Shown here: positions 49,593 to 56,984 of the stretch, in pieces
Layout of the letters: each line of letters starts with the position of its first letter
Position numbering within the stretch: the stretch's first letter is position 1
Origin: Roseibium algicola
GTDB taxonomy: Bacteria; Pseudomonadota; Alphaproteobacteria; Rhizobiales; Stappiaceae
Reading direction: 5' to 3'
Assembly (NCBI RefSeq): GCF_001999245.1
Contig: NZ_CP019630.1
Span: 248,001-312,000, forward strand
Length of the DNA: 64,000 nt
Program-made: the position numbers and the translations under genes
The notes under the pieces: model-generated
Seen by the model: the letters and a program-made list of their open reading frames with translations, nothing else
Databases searched by the model: none
Told to the model about the DNA's origin: nothing

Positions 49593-50378
49593 TTACTCCG
49601 CTGCTTCGGCCTGCATCGCAGGCGCTTGGGTGTTGGGGAAATACGGGGCCATTTGCGCAAAGCCGTTGCCAAGCTCATAGAAAAGCTTGTGCGGCAAGCC
49701 GTAGCGGTTCTTCGCCACGAAAGACGGACGGCCTTCCGTGTAGATCCAGCGTTTGCCGCCGCCAGTCGCTTTGACTTCCTTGCCGAAGCCCTGCTTTTCT
49801 TCCTTCGTGGTCACGTCCTGATTGAGAAACAGGATTGCATCCACTTCGTCCTGGAAGAGCGCAAGGGCGCGCTTGTGCAGCCGAATATCGTATCGGCTGT
49901 AGCTGGCCGTTGTCGGATCATCAAAGCGCTCGATGCTGGAATGCGCCAGAAAGACGACATTCATGCCCTTGGTGCGCAGAACATTGCAAAGCTCCATGAA
50001 CTCGCGCCAAACTGCCTCGGTTGCGATGTAGCCCTTGCCATATCCAGGATCTTCGATGGAAGACCACTTGTTGTCGGCACATGTCTGCGCCCAGACCAAA
50101 GCTTCCAGCTTGTCCACGCTGTCAACGACGACCGTTTGAAAGTCGTGTTCTTCTTCGTCCAGTGAGACAAGCGCTTCCATGACGGACGGAAAGTCAGTGA
50201 GATGGCCGAATGTGTCGATTTCCAGACCGGCCGGCGTGCCGTCTTCAACCTGGATAAAGACCGGCGCAGGGAACTCGCTTGCAAGCGTTGTCTTACCCTG
50301 ACCGGGCGGGCCATAAATGAGCAGGCGCGGCGGCTGTGTTGCCGTTGTTCGCCTGAGCGATGCGAGTGAAATTGCCAT
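49593..50378 (-). CDS. Sak4-like RecA-fold ATPase (phage single-strand annealing)
   Basis: 261 aa AAA_24/Sak4 type. Walker A GPPGQGKT at residues 23-30, Walker B-like FQTVVVDSVDKLEALV, sensor region NVVFLAHSS. It promotes strand annealing together with an SSB. Lies 5 bp upstream of DUF669 in the transcript. Confidence 0.85.
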   Translation of the reverse strand: MAISLASLRRTTATQPPRLLIYGPPGQGKTTLASEFPAPVFIQVEDGTPAGLEIDTFGHLTDFPSVMEALVSLDEEEHDFQTVVVDSVDKLEALVWAQTCADNKWSSIEDPGYGKGYIATEAVWREFMELCNVLRTKGMNVVFLAHSSIERFDDPTTASYSRYDIRLHKRALALFQDEVDAILFLNQDVTTKEEKQGFGKEVKATGGGKRWIYTEGRPSFVAKNRYGLPHKLFYELGNGFAQMAPYFPNTQAPAMQAEAAE

Positions 50379-50416
50379 TCGTTTTCCTTTCGTGTTCGTC
50401 CCGTTTCCTAAAGGTC

Positions 50417-50484
50417 ACGCCGCCCGGCGCAGGAGAACGGGAATGAACGAAACCGCACCGGATAAACCGGACGCCGGGCGGCGT
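50417..50484. repeat. 13-bp perfect inverted repeat between Sak4 and RuvC-like genes
   Basis: ACGCCGCCCGGCG (50417-50429) and its exact complement (50472-50484) enclose 42 bases. A second GC-rich dyad of this operon resembling the one at 49022; role unknown. Confidence 0.55.
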
Positions 50485-50488
50485 TATG

Positions 50489-50983
50489 TTAGAAGCTCGC
50501 GCCGATTTCCTCGCAAGCAAGCTTCAAAAGACAAATTGCGTCGGCTTCGTTGTCGTCTGATGGGTCGAAGCCGTAACCCTTGGCAGCGTTGATCATCGCG
50601 CCCTTGTTCGCGTTCCCTTTGCCGGTCGCGTGCCGTTTGATCGTGCCGACCGGAACTCCCTGGTATGGAATGCGGTTGACTTCGCACCACGCCGTCAGCA
50701 TTGCCAGAAGTCCGCCATAAACGTGTGCCGCATCTGTTCCGAGGTGCCGTCTGACTTCCTCGAAATAGACGACATCAACGCCGTTACGGTCATTCAGCGT
50801 TTCCAGCCATTTGCGAAAGCGCAGGAAGCGCATTCCGCCGCCTTCGTATCGGCTGTTCTTGAACTGCACGCTTCCTGTGAGCGTTGGCATCTCGCCTTGC
50901 TTGAGTGCAAAGCCGGTCGTGGTGCCAAGGTCGAGTGCAAGCACATTTGTTGGCTGCGTTGCCGTTGCGAGTTCTGCTGTCAT
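50489..50983 (-). CDS. RuvC-like Holliday junction resolvase
   Basis: 164 aa RNase H fold: first Asp in NVLALDLGTTTGFAL (Asp18), Glu in DVVYFEEVRRH, and late acidic DDNEADAICLLK. It would resolve recombination intermediates of the element. Abuts the upstream gene with no gap. Confidence 0.82.
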   Translation of the reverse strand: MTAELATATQPTNVLALDLGTTTGFALKQGEMPTLTGSVQFKNSRYEGGGMRFLRFRKWLETLNDRNGVDVVYFEEVRRHLGTDAAHVYGGLLAMLTAWCEVNRIPYQGVPVGTIKRHATGKGNANKGAMINAAKGYGFDPSDDNEADAICLLKLACEEIGASF

Positions 50984-51436
50984 TTAAACCGGCTCCTGAT
51001 TTCTTCCGCCAGCCAAGGCGCGACTCTCAAGGCGCGATTGAAGTATCGCGCCGATTTCTGCCCCAGAACCTCCGAGCGCCACATCAAGAAGCGACCGAGA
51101 AAGCTCCGGGTTAGTCTGCTGAAACTGCTTCGCGAGGATGGCGAGCTGTCCGAATGCGTCTGCTGCTGCTGCACTTGCCTTTTCCTCTTGTCTTTTCGCC
51201 AATGCATTGGCGATCTTCATGGATACCGAGGTTTTAGGGTCTGTTGTTTCGCCGTAGAAAAGACGCTTTGCCATGCTGAAACTGATGTTTGCAGCACGAG
51301 CAGCACGGCTGATCATGGCTTCCTGATTTCGACACCCCGGCATATAACCAAGGCGCTCGATTGCCGATCTGAAGTCGGCTTCAATCGCGTGCATGGCATT
51401 AGAGCTTTCTTGTTTTTCGGAAGACTTTTCCCGCAT
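50984..51436 (-). CDS. element helix-turn-helix-like protein, 150 aa
   Basis: ISRAARAANISFSMAKRLFYGETTDPKTSVSMKIANAL looks like a HTH with a structural role before the recombination genes; the remainder is helical and Ala/Gln-rich. Possible early regulator. Nothing I can support lies in 51437-51580. Confidence 0.55.
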   Translation of the reverse strand: MREKSSEKQESSNAMHAIEADFRSAIERLGYMPGCRNQEAMISRAARAANISFSMAKRLFYGETTDPKTSVSMKIANALAKRQEEKASAAAADAFGQLAILAKQFQQTNPELSRSLLDVALGGSGAEIGAILQSRLESRALAGGRNQEPV

Positions 51437-51580
51437 CTCGGAAACCCTTTATGGCTAGATACAACCATCGAAAGGGAGCAACGACATGCGGAAACAAGAC
51501 GAAATAAGAGGCCCACCAGGGCGCGCCGGAACAACACGCAAAAACTGAGATGTTCCGGCAAGAAGTGAAGGCAAAGGAAA

Positions 51581-51829
51581 TCATTCCGCCGCCTCCATTT
51601 TGTCACGAGAAAGCGCCTGCTCGCGCTGTCGATACTGAGAAATGAAAGTCCTGATTTTCTGATCCGTGCGCGTCGTGATGTCGTTACCATCACGAAGACG
51701 ACGAAACAGGTTCGGATTGCCAATTACAGACAAGCCAAAAGCGCTTGCCGGCATGCCGAACTCGTTCAGAAAATCCCTTACGACATAGTATGTCGGGATG
51801 GGTTCAGGTGTGTTTTGTTTCTCAGCCAT
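51581..51829 (-). CDS. Cro-like regulator at the switch
   Basis: 82 aa. VVRDFLNEFGMPASAFGLSVIGNPNLFRRLRDG reads as a phage-type helix-turn-helix, followed by a helical tail. Divergent from the XRE repressor with two operators between, so it occupies the Cro position of a lambdoid-style switch. First gene of the leftward replication operon. Confidence 0.65.
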   Translation of the reverse strand: MAEKQNTPEPIPTYYVVRDFLNEFGMPASAFGLSVIGNPNLFRRLRDGNDITTRTDQKIRTFISQYRQREQALSRDKMEAAE

Positions 51830-51839
51830 GCCGGAAGAA

Positions 51840-51918
51840 ATATCATAAATGATACATTCGAGGCAAGAGGAAAATTATATCAAATTTAAGCGTACCGAAT
51901 TTGTATCAAGTTCGGTAT
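51840..51918. promoter_or_regulatory. switch operator region between Cro-like and CI-like genes
   Basis: Operators ATATCA-TAAA-TGATAC (51840-51855) and GTATCA-AGTT-CGGTAT (51903-51918). The second lies inside a larger dyad, TACCGAA (51893) / TTCGGTA (51911). A leftward -10 TATAAT is at 51874-51879. Overlapping the repressor's own start region, as expected for autoregulation. Confidence 0.65.
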
Positions 51919-51928
51919 TGTGCGCGAC

Positions 51929-52252
51929 ATGAGTGAAATGTGGAAAGAAGTGTTACGAAAAGCGTTGAAAGCCAAAGGCTTGACAATGCATGAGCTGTCC
52001 TTGCGGATGGGCAAAAACCAGCATTATATTTCGCAGATCCTCAAACGCGATCACGTGCCGTCCATCAACAAGATGGCCATGATCGCGAAAGAGCTTGATC
52101 TCTCAGTAGCTGATTTGCTTGAAGGTCCCGGCGCTGATTTAGACACCGCCATGCTTGCCAGGAAGTTGAACACGCTCACGCCGGCACAGAGAGACGCCGT
52201 GATGCGTATGATCGACAGCCTTAGACAGTCGAGCGATGAATTGCAGGACTAG
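51929..52252 (+). CDS. CI-like XRE repressor
   Basis: 107 aa. XRE domain at residues about 5-65 (ALKAKGLTMHELSLRMGKNQHYISQILKR, SINKMAMIAKELDLSVADLL), plus a short C-terminal helix (TPAQRDAVMRMIDSL). No peptidase domain, so induction cannot be by LexA-like self-cleavage. GTG 51920 is an alternative start; no ribosome site is clear for either. Best candidate to bind the 16-bp operators. Confidence 0.85.
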   Translation: MSEMWKEVLRKALKAKGLTMHELSLRMGKNQHYISQILKRDHVPSINKMAMIAKELDLSVADLLEGPGADLDTAMLARKLNTLTPAQRDAVMRMIDSLRQSSDELQD

Positions 52253-52312
52253 CGCCTGGTCAGCTTTGCACAGCTTCGCAATCTCTTCGATTATTTCTTG
52301 ATTGGTATTCAT
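52139..52312 (-). CDS. possible 57-aa protein antisense to the repressor 3' end
   Basis: ATG at 52312 follows GGAGGGCCA. Helical start (MNTNQEIIEEIAKLCKADQALVLQFIARLSKA). The second half lies opposite repressor codons. If expressed, its RNA is antisense to the CI-like message. Confidence 0.35.
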   Translation of the reverse strand: MNTNQEIIEEIAKLCKADQALVLQFIARLSKAVDHTHHGVSLCRRERVQLPGKHGGV

Positions 52313-52369
52313 TTGGCCCTCCACCAATGCGGGAATCTTACCCCGCAAAAATTAGGTGGCAAGACGGTT

Positions 52370-52882
52370 TTATTTCCGCTTCTCAAAATGAGAATCCCGC
52401 AAAAGGGCAAACACTGCATTCAATGATGCAACGCATCTGTCTATCAAGGATCGGTGCAATTCCGCCCTTTTTTCCATCCAATCTTTACCATAGGTTGAAA
52501 CAACGAAATCGAAGTTGTAGACGAACCGTCGCGGCGTTTCGTTAGGTATGACCTTGATGTGATGGGTATCGATCAAACGATTTATAACCCTGTTCATGGT
52601 TGCGCGCGAAAACCCCAATTCACGCACTAGTTGCGCTTCTGATATTCCGCCGTCACCGTTTGACGCTGCGGCAATGCGCAGAACGATAGCTGCCGCATCG
52701 TAACTCTCTAATTTCAAATAAATTTTAGCATTATGGATATTTTCGAACACGACCTTGGAAAGCTCGATAACGAGCGCTTTGTCAATGGGTCTGTTCTGCA
52801 TGATCTGGCGTGAAATAAATATCATTTTTGCGCCGCGCAACTTCTCAAAACGAGAATGAACGTTATCCGCAACCGGCCACAT
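52370..52882 (-). CDS. MarR-like winged-helix regulator of the element
   Basis: 170 aa. DGGISEAQLVRELGFSRATMNRVINRLIDTHHIKVIPNETPRRFVYN is a winged helix; flanks are helical. It may start at 52825 instead. Divergent from the rightward early operon, with the operator at 52925 between them. Confidence 0.65.
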   Translation of the reverse strand: MWPVADNVHSRFEKLRGAKMIFISRQIMQNRPIDKALVIELSKVVFENIHNAKIYLKLESYDAAAIVLRIAAASNGDGGISEAQLVRELGFSRATMNRVINRLIDTHHIKVIPNETPRRFVYNFDFVVSTYGKDWMEKRAELHRSLIDRCVASLNAVFALLRDSHFEKRK

Positions 52883-52916
52883 TTCGTTAAAATGTGCCGT
52901 ATCCGATATTTTTTGA

Positions 52917-52945
52917 TTGACAGTATATCAAATATGCTATTTTCT
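52917..52945 (+). promoter_or_regulatory. promoter and operator of the rightward (integrase) operon
   Basis: TTGACA (52917)-N17-TATTTT (52940) with operator ATATCA-AATA-TGCTAT (52925-52940) filling the spacer. Repressor binding would shut off the genes from 52975 to the integrase. Confidence 0.75.
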
Positions 52946-52974
52946 GTTCTCAACGCCAACGGAGGACAGATCAC

Positions 52975-53280
52975 ATGCAAATCACCGAAACCTTTGAACT
53001 GACTGTCACATGCGACGGCATCGCTTTTTGCGAGCGTGAGGCTGAAGTGACTATCAGCCTTGAGGACGATGGCTGCGGCGATCTTGCTTGGCATGTCGAG
53101 CGCGTCGAGGTCGAGAACCTTGCCGGTACTGGCTGGCTGCGTTGGGACTACAAAGACACGCGCGGCGATGGTTTCCGCGCCAAGCTTGGCGGCGCGTTCT
53201 TCGCTGCGGCTCTTTCCGATCCACTGATTGATGAATTCGCCGCCAATCAGTGGCGCGATGCGATGCAGGAGGCGGCATGA
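52975..53280 (+). CDS. element protein, 101 aa, unknown
   Basis: ATG after GGAGGACAGATC. Acidic, beta-rich (TFELTVTCDGIAFCEREAEVTISLEDD). First gene of the rightward operon; ATGA overlap with the next. Not recognised. Confidence 0.65.
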   Translation: MQITETFELTVTCDGIAFCEREAEVTISLEDDGCGDLAWHVERVEVENLAGTGWLRWDYKDTRGDGFRAKLGGAFFAAALSDPLIDEFAANQWRDAMQEAA

Positions 53281-53453
53281 AACCCTTCAGCACCTACCCA
53301 GAAGACAGGCAGAAGCTCCTTGAGCTTTGCGAAACCATTGAGCATGCGTCAACCGACGACGCAGCCATGCAAGCCGCACTTGAGCTTGCGGACCTCGTAA
53401 GGGCGATCCTCACCGATGAGGCCGTTGCCATTAAGGATGGAGAAGTCGCATGA
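53277..53453 (+). CDS. 58-aa acidic mini-protein
   Basis: Helical, DE-rich (YPEDRQKLLELCETIEHASTDDAAMQAA). Overlaps both neighbours by four bases. Unknown. Confidence 0.6.
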   Translation: MKPFSTYPEDRQKLLELCETIEHASTDDAAMQAALELADLVRAILTDEAVAIKDGEVA

Positions 53454-53659
53454 GTATCATGATTTGCGATAAGTGCGAGCGGTATATTGATACTGACTAT
53501 CACGACATGGTGCAGGTCGGCATTGAGCATTGGTGCGAAGCCTGCACCGAACAGAACCGCGCCCCGAATATCGCGAAAATCATTCGCGAGTTCAACATTC
53601 AGTCGCGGGCGCTGGCTGCTGGTGAGCATCCTTCTTGGCCCGGAGTGGATGCAGCATGA
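53450..53659 (+). CDS. 69-aa zinc-ribbon-like protein
   Basis: ICDKCERYIDTDYHDM and HWCEACTEQN give two CxxC knuckles, then a helix. Typical small phage zinc-ribbon protein of unknown role. Coupled by ATGA overlaps. Confidence 0.65.
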   Translation: MSIMICDKCERYIDTDYHDMVQVGIEHWCEACTEQNRAPNIAKIIREFNIQSRALAAGEHPSWPGVDAA

Positions 53660-53910
53660 CCGCCTCCATCACAGAAGCCAGCGCCAACGCGCTGGCCGGC
53701 ATGGCCGAGCGTAACAGAAAGCGTGCTGCCTGCCTTCGCCGGGAAGCTGAAGGGCAACTGCCGTCCATCCATGAGCTTTCGTACGCCGGTCAGAAGATGG
53801 CCGCGAACCGGATTTCAAAACAAGTCAACCGCGCCTTCCGTCATGCGGACAGCCTGATGCGTTCGGCCGCAAAACTGGAAGAAAAAGCAAGCAGGAGCAA
53901 ACAGCCATGA
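53656..53910 (+). CDS. 84-aa basic helical protein
   Basis: Arg/Lys/Ala-rich helices (AERNRKRAACLRREAEGQ...KQVNRAFRHADSLMRSAAKLEEKA). Possibly nucleic-acid associated. ATGA overlaps at both ends. Confidence 0.6.
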   Translation: MTASITEASANALAGMAERNRKRAACLRREAEGQLPSIHELSYAGQKMAANRISKQVNRAFRHADSLMRSAAKLEEKASRSKQP

Positions 53911-54218
53911 ACGTGAATGCAATGCATAACTATTCCGCCGAACAGATCGCGGATCGCCTTGGTGAACTGGATCTGGTCATGAAGGGCGCGAAGGAAGAAG
54001 CCGACACGCTCAAGAACGAAATCAAGCGCCGGGAAGTCAACGCCGTTCGCTGTTCCAAGTTCATCCTGACGGTTTCGCATTCGACATCCAAGCGGCTGGA
54101 TACCAAGCGGCTGGCGGATGACATCGGCAAGGACACGCTTGCGGACTATTACAACGAGACGGAAACCACGACCATTCGTGTGAAGCCCGCTCCGATCCAG
54201 GTGGAGGACGCGGCGTGA
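53907..54218 (+). CDS. element protein, 103 aa, unknown
   Basis: Coiled N-terminal half (EQIADRLGELDLVMKGAKEEADTLKNEIKRRE) then a strand-rich Thr/Ser part. Resembles small phage proteins encoded near exonucleases; not named. Overlaps next gene by four bases. Confidence 0.6.
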   Translation: MNVNAMHNYSAEQIADRLGELDLVMKGAKEEADTLKNEIKRREVNAVRCSKFILTVSHSTSKRLDTKRLADDIGKDTLADYYNETETTTIRVKPAPIQVEDAA

Positions 54219-54484
54219 TGTTGGATCGTGACAAGGCTATTTCATTTTACCCGGCTGAATACGTCGAGGAACTAAACAGCGAGCTTGAATGGGCGCGGCG
54301 TGCAAACGCTGGTCTTGAACAGTTACGCCCTGTCTGGGCCGAGGGATGGTCGAGCGACAGCATGGCAGCGCAGGCCAGCGCTAACATCATTTCTGATTTT
54401 TACGAGCTACTTGGAGTTGATAATTATCATGATGCTAAAAACCGCCTGAAATATCTCCTACTGCTGGAGGTAGATAAACCATGA
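54215..54484 (+). CDS. element protein, 89 aa, unknown
   Basis: GTG start within GTGATG. Helical, with LNSELEWARRANAGLEQLRPVWAEG. Overlaps the DUF1194 gene start by four bases. Not recognised. Confidence 0.55.
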   Translation: MMLDRDKAISFYPAEYVEELNSELEWARRANAGLEQLRPVWAEGWSSDSMAAQASANIISDFYELLGVDNYHDAKNRLKYLLLLEVDKP

Positions 54485-55236
54485 AAACCGCCCCAATCAT
54501 CGCGGCAATCATGGCCGCATTGCCAGCAAGCTACGATCCCGCCAACGAAGTTGATGTTGAACTCGTGCTTGCCGTCGATATCTCGCAATCGATGGAATCA
54601 GACGAAAAGGATCTGCAGCGCGCCGGTTATGCTGCCGCGCTGCTATCCCGAGAATTTCTTGACGCCATCGAAGCGGGGCCATTGCAGCGTATAGCTGTCT
54701 CCTACGTCGAATGGGGCGGGATTGGCGAGCAATACGTTGTTGCTGATTGGCAAATCATCGACGGGCCAGACAGCGCCGCACACCTCGCCGAAGAAATTCT
54801 GACCGCGCCAGAAAACAAATCTCAACGCACGTCAATCGCTGATGCTCTCCGGTTCTCAAAAACCATGCTGGAAAACAATCAGTATCAGGGATTGCGCAGT
54901 GTGATCGACATTTCCGGCGATGGCCCAAACAACCAGGGCGGCGCAGTCACGGAAGCCCGCGACATGCTTGTTTCCGCCGGCATTACGATCAATGGCCTGC
55001 CATTGAAGTTGAAGCAGGACAAGACGGCGTGGGCGGCAACGTTCAACATCGTGAACTATTACCGAGATTGCGTGATCGGCGGGCCAGGCTCTTTTGCGGA
55101 GCCGGTCAGGTCTAAGGATGAATTTCCGCAGGCGGTAAAACGCAAGCTGGTGACGGAAGTTGCCGGAATCCAGCCTCAAGTCATCCATGCATCATCAACG
55201 GAAAGCAAGCCGACCAATTGCGGCATGTTCGATTGA
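54481..55236 (+). CDS. element-borne DUF1194 von Willebrand A-like protein
   Basis: 251 aa, clearly homologous to the chromosomal DUF1194 protein at 11142. Shared VLAVDISQSM MIDAS, RTSIADALRFS, VIDISGDGPNNQGG, INGLPL, DCVIGGPGSF, FPQAVKRKL. A weak signal-like hydrophobic start (APIIAAIMAALPAS). It lies inside a chain of overlapping early genes, so it is expressed with them. Role in an element unknown. Confidence 0.85.
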   Translation: MKTAPIIAAIMAALPASYDPANEVDVELVLAVDISQSMESDEKDLQRAGYAAALLSREFLDAIEAGPLQRIAVSYVEWGGIGEQYVVADWQIIDGPDSAAHLAEEILTAPENKSQRTSIADALRFSKTMLENNQYQGLRSVIDISGDGPNNQGGAVTEARDMLVSAGITINGLPLKLKQDKTAWAATFNIVNYYRDCVIGGPGSFAEPVRSKDEFPQAVKRKLVTEVAGIQPQVIHASSTESKPTNCGMFD

Positions 55237-55247
55237 AAGGACGCGAC

Positions 55248-55445
55248 ATGTGCAAGCCTGAAATCCTTCTGGAAGACGAAAGCGGACTGCCGCCAATCGT
55301 CATCAAAACACAGTCTGTCGTGTTTCCGAACATTACCGACTTCGGCCATCTGGCAAGCGGCGAACGTAGCGCGCCAAAGCCTTACATCAATATCAGCCTG
55401 CCGCTTGTCGGTGAGCGTATGGAGGTTTCGTCATGTGTCCGGTGA
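55248..55445 (+). CDS. 65-aa element mini-protein, unknown
   Basis: ATG after AAAGGACGCG. Beta-like, Ile/Pro-rich (SGLPPIVIKTQSVVFPNITDFG). Overlaps the next gene by 13 bp. Confidence 0.5.
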   Translation: MCKPEILLEDESGLPPIVIKTQSVVFPNITDFGHLASGERSAPKPYINISLPLVGERMEVSSCVR

Positions 55446-55702
55446 AGGTCTGTTACGTGCCTGCTGGCGATACACTGTCTGCTCGCTGGTTTGATCGTCT
55501 CAACGGTCCTGTGTTCGGTCTGTCGCTGCTTGGCTTTGCGTCTGTGCTGGTATCCGCAATCGCGGTTTTTGTCGGGACGATCTGGGCGGTTCTTTTCAGC
55601 TTTGCGATTGTGTTTGTTGTGTTTGCGCTGATGATTGCGGCGCTTGCTGATGCGCGGCGGATGGATCGCAAGGAAAGCATTCTGTTCGCGGAGGACGTGT
55701 GA
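55433..55702 (+). CDS. two-span membrane protein of the element
   Basis: 89 aa. Hydrophobic helices FGLSLLGFASVLVSAIAVFVGTIWAV and LFSFAIVFVVFALMIAAL, charged ends. TGATG coupling with the next gene. Unknown. Confidence 0.6.
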   Translation: MCPVKVCYVPAGDTLSARWFDRLNGPVFGLSLLGFASVLVSAIAVFVGTIWAVLFSFAIVFVVFALMIAALADARRMDRKESILFAEDV

Positions 55703-55944
55703 TGAAGTACGACCCAAAAGCACTGGAAGCCATGATTGACAGCTTCAACTTTGGCGCAAGTCCAGAGCAGATCCTGGATGTGTACTGCGAGAAGGCAGGC
55801 GTGGTCATGGTGCCTGTCGATACCGTCAAGATCATCGGGAACCATTGGGCAGGCGAATATTTCAAGGGCGTAAGCTCAAATGACGCCGAAGACATCGACC
55901 GCCGCATTTCCGAAATGATCCGCGCCAGTCAGGAGGAAGAGTGA
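55702..55944 (+). CDS. 80-aa acidic element protein
   Basis: Helical and acidic (PKALEAMIDSFNFGASPEQILDVY; end RRISEMIRASQEEE). The first part recalls short helix-turn-helix-like regulators but is not convincing. Confidence 0.55.
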   Translation: MKYDPKALEAMIDSFNFGASPEQILDVYCEKAGVVMVPVDTVKIIGNHWAGEYFKGVSSNDAEDIDRRISEMIRASQEEE

Positions 55945-55945
55945 G

Positions 55946-56224
55946 ATGCTTATGGGATTTGGCCTCTTTCTTTTCTTCGGTGCTTTCGCGGCATTTTTGT
56001 TGCTTACATACATCGGGATAAGCGCTGAAGTGACGGTGCTTGTTGGCAGCGTGATGTGGGTGTCAGGTGTCGCGATGTTGATGACAGCGGACAATATCAA
56101 CTTCCAGAAATATGAAAAACACTGCCTCGGCAATGGTGGTTTTGTCGCTGAGTATACATCACACGACGGTCGGAAATGCTGGACGAAAGACGGCCGGCAA
56201 ATCTTCCTCAAGACAGGAGACTAA
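55946..56224 (+). CDS. two-span membrane protein of the element
   Basis: 92 aa: helices GLFLFFGAFAAFLLLTYIGI and VTVLVGSVMWVSGVAMLM, then a soluble tail with two Cys. Unknown. Confidence 0.6.
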   Translation: MLMGFGLFLFFGAFAAFLLLTYIGISAEVTVLVGSVMWVSGVAMLMTADNINFQKYEKHCLGNGGFVAEYTSHDGRKCWTKDGRQIFLKTGD

Positions 56225-56225
56225 C

Positions 56226-56450
56226 ATGGTAGCCGTCAAAACAGACTGTCAGCTTCGGCACATGTCAAAGCAAAGACTGCCTATACCGGCTGTCGATGTC
56301 GAGCGGCTGCTTGAAGAGAAAGACGCGCTCTACAAAGCCTTAGACGAACTGGTATCGACAATCATCATCGATGATGAAGAGGGTCTGGCTACGTTTCTTG
56401 ATCCTATCCAGAGAGCGCAGGCAGCGTTGGCAAAGGCGCGGGGTGAATAG
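56226..56450 (+). CDS. 74-aa element mini-protein
   Basis: Helical after residue 20 (AVDVERLLEEKDALYKALDELV), like phage 'Lar/Ea8.5'-region proteins but not assignable. ATG two bases after the previous stop. Confidence 0.5.
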   Translation: MVAVKTDCQLRHMSKQRLPIPAVDVERLLEEKDALYKALDELVSTIIIDDEEGLATFLDPIQRAQAALAKARGE

Positions 56451-56452
56451 GG

Positions 56453-56737
56453 ATGAGTGAGTATGACGAACTGGTGAGGAGGTTGCGGTTGTACGCCGAG
56501 ACTGAACCCGGCGTAGTAAAGGACGTTTTGGATATTTCTGCCATTAAAGCCGCCTACGCCATCCAAGCCCTACAGGAACGTAATGCAGAGCTGGAGAGAG
56601 CGTTGAAAACAGCAACAGAGCTTGTCGATTTAGATGTGATCAGGGTGAGGCCGACCGAAAGAGAGTTTCTTCTTGACTGGCTTGAGAATGCCAATTCGGT
56701 TCTTTCCGCGTCCATCCGATCTCTGAAAGGAGAGTAA
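56453..56737 (+). CDS. 94-aa coiled-coil element protein
   Basis: LRLYAETEPG start and long helix QALQERNAELERALKTATELV give a coiled coil. Close spacing with neighbours. Unknown. Confidence 0.55.
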   Translation: MSEYDELVRRLRLYAETEPGVVKDVLDISAIKAAYAIQALQERNAELERALKTATELVDLDVIRVRPTEREFLLDWLENANSVLSASIRSLKGE

Positions 56738-56738
56738 C

Positions 56739-56984
56739 GTGAACTACACTCCTGATCAGCTCGCCGCCAGATGGGGCGTAACTTCAAACGCCATCAGGTC
56801 TATGTGCAACCGCAATGAGCTTGACCACTTCCGCGTTGGTCGCTTGTATCGTATCCCTGCTTCAGCAGTGGAGGCGAAAGAGTGCGGTACAGGCTTGTCA
56901 AATACCGGGGGAACTATGCCGTCGCATGGACGGAATCAGGAAGCACGCGCAGGATTTCGACTGGCACGGATGATCGGGAATTAG
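56739..56984 (+). CDS. excisionase-like helix-turn-helix protein
   Basis: 81 aa. TPDQLAARWGVTSNAIRSMCNRNELDHFRVGRLYRIPASAVE is the MerR/Xis-type winged helix used by excisionases. Its last 103 bp overlap the integrase start in another frame, so the two are tightly coupled and the C-terminus after residue 50 is unconstrained. Confidence 0.75.
   Translation: MNYTPDQLAARWGVTSNAIRSMCNRNELDHFRVGRLYRIPASAVEAKECGTGLSNTGGTMPSHGRNQEARAGFRLARMIGN

Noticed and set aside
51486..51548. 20-codon forward frame with a GGGAGC site
   Set aside because: Too short and without conservation evidence; antisense to the early operon.
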